Source of the DNA: Piper betle
Lineage: Eukaryota; Streptophyta; Magnoliopsida; Piperales; Piperaceae
NCBI GenBank assembly: GCA_033002965.1
Contig: JAURVB010006532.1
Coordinates: forward strand, 36,680-100,679
Direction of reading: 5' to 3'
Length of the DNA stretch: 64,000 nucleotides
A model generated the notes under the pieces. The model saw nothing but the letters and a program-made list of their open reading frames with translations, had not been told where the DNA came from and ran no database searches. The translations under genes were made by a program, and so were the position numbers. Below, one piece after another: positions 48,171 to 58,639 of the stretch (its first letter is position 1; every line of letters starts with the position of its first letter).

Positions 48171-49733
48171 TTTTCCCCCTTTCTTTCTGGCTATGGATTC
48201 GGAGACCTAGCTCCTAAAATCATGGAGGAGGTGGAGATTTTCGCAATGTTGCAATGGGGAAGGAGTTTGTATAGGGTTTGTACTGGCAACTACTACAGAC
48301 CCCTCTCCAACCCTAAGATGAAGGACGTGGTGTGAGTGTGTAAATGGGATTTGGCGTCATTATTGTTAGAGACAAAGAACGGAGATTGACCTCTCGCCGT
48401 TCGGTTTCATTTTTTCTCCCCACCTCATTCAGACCACATTTCTAACATAAACAAACCTTATCCTTTAATTATGGGGATGCATTTAATAGGTAAACATCAC
48501 ATTAACTTAATATTAGGTTGAATTATTTGTTTATTTATAATAGTTTTAGCCATCAATTTATAATAGTTGCCATTTTTCTTTAATTATTTGTTTATTCATG
48601 ATAATTTTAGTTTGTTTACAAAAAATCATGATTTTTTTTAATTTTTTTAAATAAGTAATTTTACAACAGAATTAAATACATATACAATCACACCACACTT
48701 AGAGGTTGAAAGAAACCCTTAAAAGAATCAAAATCAATCAGGAACTCCTCTTCTGAAAAAGGTGTTACTAAGTAATCAACTAAGCTTTAAAGACTTATTT
48801 TTATTTTTAATTACAATAAATAAAAGGTTTTTACAGTCTAATAATATCATTATTTTGACAATTTAATTTATAAGAGTGAGTGATTTTTATAAAATTGATA
48901 ATTTTATGGGTATTATACTTTTAAATATCTTACATTTTTTAAAAATATATCCTGTTATGTTAGTACCGAATATATAAGAGTAAGTGATTTTTATAAAATT
49001 GATAATTTGATGGGTATTATACTTTTAAATATCTTAAATTTTTAAAAATATATCCTGTTATGTTGGGACCTTCGAGGGTCGGTGAACATTTTTGTTTTTT
49101 TTTGCAAGGGAGGAGACGAAAAAAGTGGTTTCTTTTCATTCAAAAAATAAAGTGGGTAAGGTATGCATGTATCGATTAAAAGAGGGACCGGAAGCGTAAC
49201 GGAGACATACGGAGGTGTGATGGGACCCACGCACATGGCGAGCGGCGGGTCGGGAGGCTGTCGCTATCTTTTTCTACTTTTTTGTTTAAACAAAAAATAA
49301 AGGCGTTGTAACAAGAAGAAACGTGGGGCCCACCACAGTGGAGCCCAGTAAATTGAAGGCTAAGATTGGGTTCGTGTTGATGATCGCACGTTTAGACGTT
49401 TGACAGCGTGCCGCAGGGTGATTTCACCTCTCGCCAATCGTAAGTCTCACGTTACGATTTGCGTGAGCAAGCGGCCCGTTATACGTCGACCTGATTGGAA
49501 GGATTATGGTGTTAAGGTGTTGTTAGGTTGGTGCCAGCTAGTTTGCTTCCTCTCGCAGTGCAGAATATGGAATCCATCACTGCCTTTCTTTCCCGTGGTG
49601 GTTCTTTCCTTCTATTCTCTATTTTCAAGGAGCACAATGACATAATAAATCGAGATGAATTTGCAATTAAATTGTATAATGGTGATCTATTTAAGATCCA
49701 ATAATAGTTTATATTATATTGAGTCTATATTTG
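48171..49733 (-). promoter_or_regulatory. Upstream region of the receptor kinase and intergenic DNA
   Basis: The first few hundred bases are presumably 5' UTR and promoter of the minus-strand gene. CT-rich leader-like sequence (minus-strand AG-rich plus-wise) is seen at 48200-48300. Beyond that lies AT-rich spacer with a tandem duplication at 48870-49064 and no gene. Confidence 0.4.
48870..49064. repeat. 104-bp tandem duplication
   Basis: Unit ATAAGAGT(G/A)AGTGATTTTTA... starts at 48870 and again at 48974. The two copies are nearly identical through TATATCCTGTTATGTT. Confidence 0.85.
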
Positions 49734-49741
49734 GTTGAGTC
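49734..49741. repeat. 8-bp target site duplication, left (hAT-like copy 3)
   Basis: GTTGAGTC, repeated exactly at 50652-50659. Confidence 0.85.
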
Positions 49742-50651
49742 CATGGATGCACGAATTGGCCGATTCTGAGTGGAATCGGCCAACTTAAATCTGATCAGCA
49801 ACGTGCCGATCCAATTTTGGGGCTGAATCGGCATCTAAATCGGCCGATTTATCCTGATTCTGACCGATTTAAATCCGATTCGAAATCGGGGTAAATCGGA
49901 AAGAATCGGTTTTTTTGATAAATGATTGGAATACTATATATATGATATTTATTAAATTATTTATGTATAAGTAAAATTAGAATTTTGATTTTAAAATGCC
50001 CCTTTTTCTCCCTTCGCCGTCGTTACCCCTTCGCTCCGGCGAGGCTGGAGGGGGTGGGGGGGGTGGGGCGTTGCCGGCTAGGGGCATTGTCGGCGGGGGA
50101 TGGGTCAGGACTCGAGGCCAACGGGACGAGGGTGGCGGGGTGGGGCAGAGGCGACAAGAAGGGGGTACTGGGCATGGCGGGTAGGGCAGAGGCACAAGAA
50201 GGGGGTACTAGGCAAGGCAGGGCAGGGCAGCAGGGTGAGGCCAGTTAGGGCAGGACCGGAGGGGGAGGCCGCACGGTGCAGGGCCGATAGGGGAGGCGGG
50301 GCAGGGTGCCGGCACTAGCGGCGGGGGTGAAGGAGGGTGGCATTCTTGTAATTAAAAGTTGATTCGACTCTGACTCAAGTAAAAAATAATAATTAATTCC
50401 AAATAATTAAAAAAATCTTAAAAAATATTAAAAAAATATCATAAACTATAATACACACAATAATATAAAAATAACTTCAATACCTAATTTTTATATATTT
50501 ATGTTATGAATTGTCAAATTATTATATATGGATTAGACTGATTTGGATTGATTCAACTGAACCGATTCTTGTCCGATTTAGACCAATTCTGATTCCAACT
50601 TCGACTCCTCGAAAACTGATTCCGATTCCGATTCTGATTTTTGCAACCATG
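49742..50651 (-). mobile_element. Non-autonomous hAT-like element, copy 3, inverted
   Basis: The 910-bp element starts CATGGATGCACG and ends TTGCAACCATG, so the outer 10 bases are inverted repeats with one mismatch. Perfect 8-bp duplications GTTGAGTC flank it. AATCGG/CCGATT arrays lie at 49757-49915 and 50540-50640. The G-rich core is at 49995-50340. Orientation is opposite to copies 1 and 2, judged from the arm that carries GATTCAACTGAACCGATTCT. No transposase. Confidence 0.88.
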
Positions 50652-50659
50652 GTTGAGTC

Positions 50660-53110
50660 TTAAGTTTTGATGATCATCACTTATAACTCTCTAAGTCATT
50701 TGTTTAAAACATGAAAACTTAAGTTACAAGATCATAGATTGTCTCAACTAGAATTGGAGAGTCAGTAAACTCCTCATTTTTGTGAAAGGTTTAGCTCCCA
50801 ATTTCAATGAAGTTAGGTATGGAACATGCCTGAGTGATAGAAGGTATAATAGTTTTTTAACACTACAAGAAGCACTCAAATCGGAAATCTCTACAAAAGG
50901 TTATGTCATCTAAAAGTTTAAAGAACCCTGGACAAGATACTTGGGAGACAATAGGTAGCTGATTAAGCAAACAAGGCACAACCTTGAAATTTGACATAAG
51001 ATCAGTAAAACTTCAACAAATCGATTGGCAGCTAATCATAGATCGACAAGAAGCAATAATCAGTTCATGCATACTAAGGCGATCAACAAAAGATTGGCAA
51101 ATCATTTGATAGTCGAACGCAATTTAGAGGACGACTGATAGACAATTGACAAATCAGTCAACAACCAAACGAAGCTTAATTTTATTAAAACCAACCATTA
51201 AGATTGATGATGTGGTAATTTTAAAGACATAATGACTATTATTCTTAGCTAAGGCTTCTTGGGCTACAAAATAAACTTCGGGGAATGTATTTTGTGCAAC
51301 TTTTAGAGATTACAAATATGGAGCATTAGATAAACAAACCATATTACTTATAAACCTCTTTGTACTTTAATTTTTCATATCTAAGAATGCTATATTAACT
51401 TAAGACAATTGTGTTAAAGGCTTGGTGATGTTCGTACTCGTGTGTTGAGCTTGTATGTAAAATTTTGAAGTGTTAGATGTGTGAGTGGAATATCTAGGTC
51501 TTGAGAGAATGCTTGCTTGCTTGCATCTAGGGATAGGTTCTGATATCTGACATCTCCAAATCCAATCTAAATTAGACCTTTTATGTCTTATTCGAAACAA
51601 ATTTGGATTAGATTCAGACTTTTGGGATATATAAGATATCCAAAAATATTCAGATCAACTATGGATTTGGGGTGATCTGACCCATATTCAATATGAATAA
51701 GTAATATTTCATAAATTACATTTTAAAATATTTTAAAATAATTTTTTATTTTTAATATGTTATTATATTAAAATTTATATTATTTATATTATTTTTAGTT
51801 AATCACGTCAGATTCGGTTAGATACATGTTATACGGGTTTGGATTGAACATAGATATGGTAAATAAAATTAATATAATTATTGGATTTGGGTATAGATTG
51901 GGGGTTCAAATTTTTGGATTCAGGTCAAATTTATATATAGCCATATTTGATGCATATCCAACCTGAACCCATCATGACTTGCCTCTAAGAAGTGTAAGGG
52001 GATTGCTCCTTGGTTCTTGAAAATGCTTGTGAAGGTATAGGCACCTTAGCTCTTGGGAGGGCTTTGTAAAGGTGTAGACTCCATTGTCTATTAGAACTTG
52101 TGAAAGAGTAAGCCATTTCGTTCATAAGAGAGCTTGTGAGGGAGTAGACACTTTATCTCTTGGAGTTTGGAAAGATAGTTAACTTTGTTTCTGTGGTAGC
52201 AAACATCTAGGGTGTTACAAGTGTGTGCAAGTTTCTTTGACTCTAGGTGGGAGTGTGTGAAAGAAAGCTTGTTGTTGGCTTGTATGTGTATGAGTTGTGC
52301 TAAAGTGAATTAAATTGAGACTTATCTTTTCATAGGACATGGAATGGATAGGAGAGAAAAGTAGGAGTTCAAAACCTCTATAAAAACTTTTGTGTCTTAT
52401 GTATCATTTTTCCTACCTCTTTTCTTATTTATGTTATTGCATGCTTTACATGTGTTGATCTCATTTAATATTCTTATGTTTAATTTGATCGTTGTAGAGT
52501 ATTGAGTGAGAAAATTTTAAATTAATTGAAACTCTTTAGTTTATTTTTTAAAGCCGAAGTCTTTAATTAATTTTGGCGCAATGTGCCTATTATTTATTCC
52601 CTTATTTCTTTAATTGTTTATAATTTCTATTATTATTTGTCTATCATCGATCTACTTGGAAGTACTAAAATTTATAAGATCTTGATTAACTCTTTCTCTC
52701 TCTCTCTCTCTCTATAATTAGCATTGCCATACTCCCCTTTATACTCTATTTATGAATCAATGATGATTTTTTCTCAATAGCTTAACTATCATTGATTCTA
52801 TTTTAATTCTCGTGGAAAATCAATTTAGATTGATTCATGTCATAATTAAATTGTAGATTTCTCTTGAATGCTATGACCTCAACCATCAAAAGCCTTGCTA
52901 TGGAGAAAACAAAATGTTTACTCCAAACTTTGCATACCAAACTTTTATCATTAAATTCATGAGAATATGAATGCATTTTGTCAAAGTACACATATTTTAT
53001 TGGATGTCTTCGAACATGCAAAATATTATCATGTTGATCATAGTAGCTAGAGATGGTAATTAGCCAAGCAAGCTCGTGCTCGGTTCACGTAAAGTTTTGT
53101 CTGAAGGTAT
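50660..53110. other. Intergenic DNA, possible old LTR, no gene
   Basis: The sequence into which copy 3 inserted (GAGTCTTAAGTTTTGATGATCATCAC) resembles the start of many plant copia-type LTRs, and CCTCTATAAAAAC at about 52376 could be its TATA region. I could not fix ends or find a partner LTR. No coding motif. A (TC)n tract is at 52695-52713. Confidence 0.35.
52695..52713. repeat. (TC)n microsatellite
   Basis: Short uninterrupted CT dinucleotide run. Confidence 0.9.
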
Positions 53111-53119
53111 TAAGATATA
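53111..53119. repeat. 9-bp target site duplication, left (MULE)
   Basis: TAAGATATA, repeated exactly at 63225-63233. Confidence 0.88.
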
Positions 53120-53178
53120 GAGTAATTTACCCACAGGAGTGAGCAAATTTTAGTTTTTACCCACAGGAGCACAGCAAT
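53120..53178. repeat. Left terminal inverted repeat of the MULE
   Basis: Aligns with the reverse complement of 63166-63224, including TTTACCCACAGGAG. That sub-motif recurs within the left repeat at 53127 and 53156, so the end itself is internally repeated. Confidence 0.85.
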
Positions 53179-53414
53179 TGAATATTTTACCCATCGGAGT
53201 GTTTCATAAATGTAATGACTCACAAACCCTCAATGTGCATTTCACCGATAGAAGTGAGTGGGTTAAGCGGGCCAATTCTCATAATTTAAATAAGTCGGTT
53301 TGAGCCATAAAAAAAGAAAAATCAAGTAAGCAACCCAGTTCATCTCTCCAAGTGCAGTTTTTGGAAATTGCACCCCATTCAAGTCCGTAGATGTCCTAGA
53401 TCTTGTCTTTGGCT

Positions 53415-54085
53415 CTCATCAATTCAACTTCCTCGTCTCCAGGTTTGCTTCACTGTTGGCCCTCATCATTCAACTTCTCCATCTCCAGCGGTGCTCTGCC
53501 TTTGATCTGGTGGTGCTTCGACTTTCCCTCGCTCTAATTGAACTTCTCCATCTCCTGCGATGCTTCGGCTTTGGCTCTCTCCGATTCTGTGAGATCCCTC
53601 AAGTTAGTCCTACATCTAATACCTACTGAGATAAGATCCTGTTTATAAGTGGGAATGAACTATAGATCTTTAACTTGGTTAACCACTTTTGAAGAGATGA
53701 CTTAGCCCATTATGTTACACTTTGGGTTGGGTTGTTACAAATGGTATCAAAGCAACCTGGTTACGTATTAGATGGTGAGCTGGACTAGGGACATTGGCTA
53801 AGGCTGCCAGTCATAGGCTAGAGAAGGACATGTGCTGAGGCTAGCAACAGGCCGAGTGTAGGAATTTTGGGAACGAAATTTCCTAAGGTGGGTGGATTGT
53901 GAGATCCCTTAACTTAGTCCCACATCTAATACCCACTGGGATAAGATCTTGTTTATAAGTGAGAATGGACTATAGATCTTTAACTTGGTTAACCACTTTT
54001 GAAGAGATGATTTAGCCCATTATGTTCACTTACGGTTGAGTCGTTACAAATTCAACTTCTCCATTTTTGGTGTTAGTGGTCCATG
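53415..54085. repeat. Tandem motif array in MULE left arm, split by the TRIM
   Basis: The phrase TTCAACTTCTCCATCTCC with flanking GATGCTTCGGCTTTG-like text occurs around 53418, 53468, 53529 and again at 54052 just after the TRIM. The TRIM therefore inserted into an existing array with unit about 50-60 bp. Confidence 0.65.
53586..54048 (+). mobile_element. TRIM (miniature LTR retroelement), complete
   Basis: The 463-bp element has two direct repeats, 53586-53740 (155 bp) and 53898-54048 (151 bp), both starting TGTGAGATCCCT and ending GTTACA. The primer-binding site TGGTATCAAAGC is at 53743, two bases after the first repeat. The purine-rich tract TAAGGTGGGTGGAT is at 53884-53897, just before the second. 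Flanks GATTC (53581-53585) and AATTC (54049-54053) are a 5-bp duplication with one mismatch. The internal region is only 157 bp and non-coding. No 5S rRNA-like segment was seen, so it is not a Cassandra type. Confidence 0.88.
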
Positions 54086-55490
54086 GTTTGGCTTTGTGCG
54101 TCCTTGCTTTGGCTTCCATAATCGAGAGTTAGTGGTTGATAATGGAAGCAGGTGCATATAGAAAGTTTTGTTTTTTTGTTTGTTTTTATGTCACTTGGTT
54201 GATTAAAATCAAAATCATGTTGAAGAAATAGCAGTTTTGCTTGAAGAAAGTAACATTTTTTTGGTTGTTCTTGTTGGCTTTGTGGCAAAAGAAGGTAGTA
54301 AGAAATGAAGTGTTGATGACGTTGCCAGAGCTAGTTCTACTCTTATCCTAGCTGCATCAAAAGTCAGTCATGTAGATGGTGTGAAGGATGTGAAAAGTAA
54401 GGTGGATGCTAGTGCAAGGGGTGTGAAGAGTAAGGTGGATGATGGACCTAGTTCCACTTTTAACGAGCTTCCTTTGAATGTGGGTAAGAAGGAAAGATTT
54501 AATACAAAAGGCACAAGGATCCGTAAGGAACAATGTATTCTTTTTATTGTAGAATGTACTGTGTGTTAATTGATGTTGCTTATAATGTCATTGCTATTAT
54601 TATTATAAATATTGCAATATGTGGAAGTTGTCACAGTTAGTTTTATGAATAACACTAATGGATAACATGATGCCATTGATGATTAACATGTCAGTTCCAC
54701 ATGCGACTTCTGAGCGGCTTCCTTAAAATATGGGCAAGAAGCAATGATTGAAGAGAAAAGGCAAAAGGCACCATAAGCAACCAGGTAATTTATTTATCTT
54801 GTTATTGTAAAAAATGTTGTATGCCAATTGATGTTGCTTACAATGTCATTGATGTTGACTGCTTGTATATTACAATTTATGAAAGTTGTCACTGATAATT
54901 CTATGAATAGCACTAATGGAATACATGTAGTGGAAAGTGAATTTGAGGATGATGATGAAGAGGCAGAGTATGATGAAGCCAAGGTGAAGCATCGTCAAAC
55001 GAAGACGATGGGAAAGATGACACATTGAGAACCGTTTGCAAGTTGTTCAAATTGGACAACTTAGATGGAGTAACTTTAACCGGTTCACATCGAAGACTAA
55101 TTAATGTGGCGCCATATGGAAAAATGAAGAAGTTATCCAAATTTGAAATATAAACAGCTTTGTTGGAGAGTCTCCCTAGACATTGGGTCATGAGGAGGAG
55201 GGAGATTTAGGCTAGGTGGCCATCTACTTTGATTTAGTGTTGACGATGTTGCCTTAATAACTGACATGCCAAATGAGGGTAGGTTGTTGCATGTCGATTT
55301 GAAGAAACCTACATGCAGTTGGGCTCGACATTAGTTCAAGAAGAAGGTGGATTGTAAACTTATTTGGGCTAAACTAAAAGAGTAGTTGAGAGTGGGAGAA
55401 AAAACTCACACAGTGTGGAGGATGTTGCTAGGTTGTCTTTGTTGTACATACTAGCCACTGTCATCTTTCCATTGACAAATGGTCTTTGTC

Positions 55491-56043
55491 TTGAGGTATT
55501 GTGCGATGTGTTAGAAGACCTTTTGAGGTGTCCAATTACAACTGGCTGCAAGCTATCCACACTTTCTTACTAAATTGCATAGAAAGGTCGGCAATTGGGT
55601 GAAGAAAGAGCAAGAGGGAAGAGTGCTGATGGGTGGAACCTTTGTGGGGTAGCATGGATGTTGCAGGCATGAAATTAGTTAGTTATGTCATTGTTGTAAC
55701 TCCGAATGTCATCATTGTCACTCCTAGTGCCATCATTGTCATTATTTAAGTTGATATTCATTTGTCCTGAGGTGTTGTGCGATGTGTTAGAAGACCTTTC
55801 AAGGTGTCAAATTACAACTGGATATAAGCTATCCACACTTTCTTAGTGAATTGCATAGAAAGGTTGGCAATTTGGGTGAAGAGAAGAGCGAGAGGGGAGA
55901 GTGTTGATGGAAGGAACCTTTGCGGGGTCGCATGGATGTTGCAGGCATGAAATTAGTTAGTTATGTCATCGTTGTGACTTCGAATGTCATCATTGTCACT
56001 CTTAGTGTCATCATTGTCATTATTTAAGTTGATGATATTCATT
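55491..56043. repeat. Tandem duplication of about 277 bp inside the Ulp1-like gene
   Basis: Unit 1 (about 55491-55767) and unit 2 (about 55768-56043) share GAGGT(A/G)TTGTGCGATGTGTT at the start and GTCATTATTTAAGTTGAT near the end. The exon with its splice-like GTTGCAGGCATG is copied with it. Confidence 0.8.
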
Positions 56044-56249
56044 TCCTTCATGCTTTCTTTATATAGGTATGGCTATATAAGCACGTAGACATGTGGGCCT
56101 GCAAAACAGCCAACATTATAGGCATTCTGTGGTATAGAAGGTGGGTGGGTTGTGTCAAGGTCTTATGTCTCTTTGGTGGATCAGCATTCAGTTTGCAAAA
56201 ATGCAATGAATATGAAGTGTTTGTTAGCAGTATTCTAAGTCAATTCTTC

Positions 56250-57260
56250 TACACTCGTTCAGGACGTACCGAGGCATGTTGAGGAAGAAGGTGTTCAGAC
56301 AAATGATGTGGTGACCAAAGCCGTGGAACCTTCATAGGCAACAAGAAGTGGGAAGGACTTGGGCAAGTCCATCGACAATGTGCTCCACAAGTCTCTATTT
56401 CGGCAAACAAATGATAATCCACAGTGATAGTGCTCAAGTAAATTAATATAACTTGTGTGATCAATGTGTCATCAATGTCATTAGTGTATTCAATAATTAT
56501 GTCATTGTAAAATGTTGTCACCTATGTCATAAATGTAGTTAATGTATTAAAAAATGCCGTCATTTTTGTCATCAATATCGTTAGTGTATTCAACAATCAA
56601 GTCATTTATGACATTCTAAATTTGCTCTTCTGCTGCACTCGTCTAGGAGGAACCGGAATTGAGGAAGGAAGGTGGGCAAGACCTAGGCAAGTCCAACAAC
56701 AATGTGATCAACGATTCACCCTGTTGAAAGATAGATGATAGTGTGGTTGACACTATCATCAACATTGACAGTGCCTAGGTAAATTGTTATAACTTGTCTC
56801 ATCAATGTCTTTCATGTTTTCAAGATTTATGTCATGGTAAAATGTTGCCACCTATGTCATCAACGTCGTTAGTGTATATGACAATTAGGTCATTGGTGAC
56901 ATTCTAACGATGTTCTGCTACTGCATTTGTCCAAGAAATACCTAAGGAAGCTATGGAAGGTAGGAAGGAGCTGGGCAAGACCAACGACAAAGTGCTCAAG
57001 GAGTCACTTTGTCAGAAAATGGATGATAGTGTGGTCAATACAGGTGTCAATGCCCAAGTAAAATTTTGTCTCCTATGTCATCAATGTCATTAATATATTC
57101 GATGATAATGTAATTTTGCATATGTCCAGGACTTACCCAAGGAAGTTGATGAAGGTGGGAACACAAATGATATCGTGAAGGAAGCCGCAAAGAGCATAGA
57201 TGTCATCACTGGCGATGCTAGCCACAAGGAAAGGGAGTGTTGCTTGCGTCAAGCAGCATG
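56250..57260 (+). repeat. Repeated exon-intron modules, about 200-380 bp
   Basis: Four exon-like blocks begin after TCCAGGA/TCTAGGA-type junctions at about 56260, 56645, 56930 and 57128. Each encodes a Pro-Lys-Glu stretch followed by a GGGCAAG(T/A)CC core in three of them. Each is followed by GTAAATT-type donors and intron text rich in GTCATCAATGTCATTAGTGT. Confidence 0.65.
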
Positions 57261-57706
57261 AGTCGCCGCCATATCATACAAATTCTGCAGAATGAGCAGA
57301 TCCACTCTACTATAAGTCAATTTTTTGTTGTTTATAATGCCTTTTTAGATACACTTCATTTGAATGAGTATATTATTTTATGCTTGTAGACATTCAATGC
57401 ATGCCTCAACTTCATAAGTGATTGTGCTGATGAAGCATCTACTCGTGTGTCAATGCCACATAAATCTTATGCCTCTCAAGTCTTTATTGCTAACATATTT
57501 GTAGCCCAGTATATGAATGAGGTACAGAAGTAATTGATATACATGTGTTTGTCATTGATGTTCAGATGGTTCTCATTGATGAACATGTGTTTGTCATGAT
57601 CATGCATAGGGTGGAAATAAGACGAACTGATGAGGATGCACTAGCCAAACAATTGTTAGGGGTAGGGCCATTGTCTGACTTTGAGCTCCTACCTATTCTT
57701 CATGAT

Positions 57707-57808
57707 GATCACTATTTCATGATTGCTGCTGGCTGAAAATTGGGTAACATAACATATGATCACTATTTCATGATTGCTGCTGGCTGAAAATTGGGTAACA
57801 TAACATAT
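57707..57808. repeat. Exact 51-bp tandem duplication
   Basis: The unit beginning GATCACTATTTCATGATTGC (57707-57757) is repeated without change at 57758-57808, duplicating the putative HYFMI segment of the Ulp1-like gene. Confidence 0.95.
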
Positions 57809-58639
57809 TACAGCTCTTTTGGTACACAAGATGAAAATCTAAAGAATATGCAAAACAAGTGATAAGTGTAACGAATTCTATTGATTGCGCTGTATTTGTC
57901 ATTTTGTTTGTTGATTGCTTAATTTGTTGTCGTGCATTTAATTTCACCTAGGTATGATGACACTTGATCTTGTCATTTGTGATTTATAGAATGCAAAATG
58001 TTCAGGTTTCTTGACATTTTAATTTTTGTTTCAGTCGGACATCAAACGTGTTATTTGAATGCACATCACCATTGACCTTATTAGTGGATATATGTTAGAA
58101 GTTCATTTGTCAAAATCCCGAACATATTTTCAAACATTGAAGACAATTTTGCACCACAAGCAGAGAACTCTATGATTCGAAACATTGATTAATCAAGTTG
58201 TAAGCCATTTTGTAATTATTAAATGATATTAAGTAACATGTTGTAGGTTGCAACAATTTTGAAATTACTAACAATGGTACATTCATTATGAATAAGAGGT
58301 TGCATTGTCATCGATGACACATACAAAAATATATGATTATATTTAAGCATAAAGAATAACGACTTGCACATTCCATCCCATTATATTTTATGCATTAGAA
58401 AAATACAATGAGCTATAAGGGAAAGTCCATGTCCAAAACATCAAAAAATTAACTCTCCTGCATTCAATAATTCATCAGTGACATTATGTTGTGCCATTGA
58501 TGGCCCATAGATTGTCATCTATGTGACATCTGTATTACAACTTAACAAACATAATGCAATATCATCTATATGCAAAACTATATGATATACAAAATTATGA
58601 AGATCATAGTCAACTTGTGTTCATGCGAGATGAGAAGCA

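Larger units (their letters stand above)
54300..57870 (+). pseudogene. Decayed Ulp1-like (C48 peptidase-type) gene carried by the MULE
   Basis: Discontinuous coding-like exons in one direction. At about 55205-55310, FRLGGHLL-stop-FSVDDVALITDMPNEG, and at 55417-55530, VARLSLLYILATVIFPL with VLEDLLRC, resemble the N-terminal domain (DUF1985-like) of Ulp1-type proteins found in plant MULEs. WNLCGVAWMLQ at about 55640 continues this. Repeated Lys/Glu-rich exons follow at 56260-57240. At 57610-57870, LPILHDDHYFMIAA ... KLGNITYYSSFG could be the His-containing strand and following YxSS strand of a C48 peptidase. Stops and frame breaks are frequent, so it is not functional as read. Capture of Ulp1-like genes by MULEs (Kaonashi/KI type) is established in plants; assignment here is by eye and moderate. 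Confidence 0.5.

Noticed and set aside
53120..53178. Reading the MULE ends as hAT ends or placing the boundary at TAGAG
   Set aside because: Starting at TAGAG gives no good duplication. Starting at GAG gives a perfect 9-bp duplication, as expected for Mutator.
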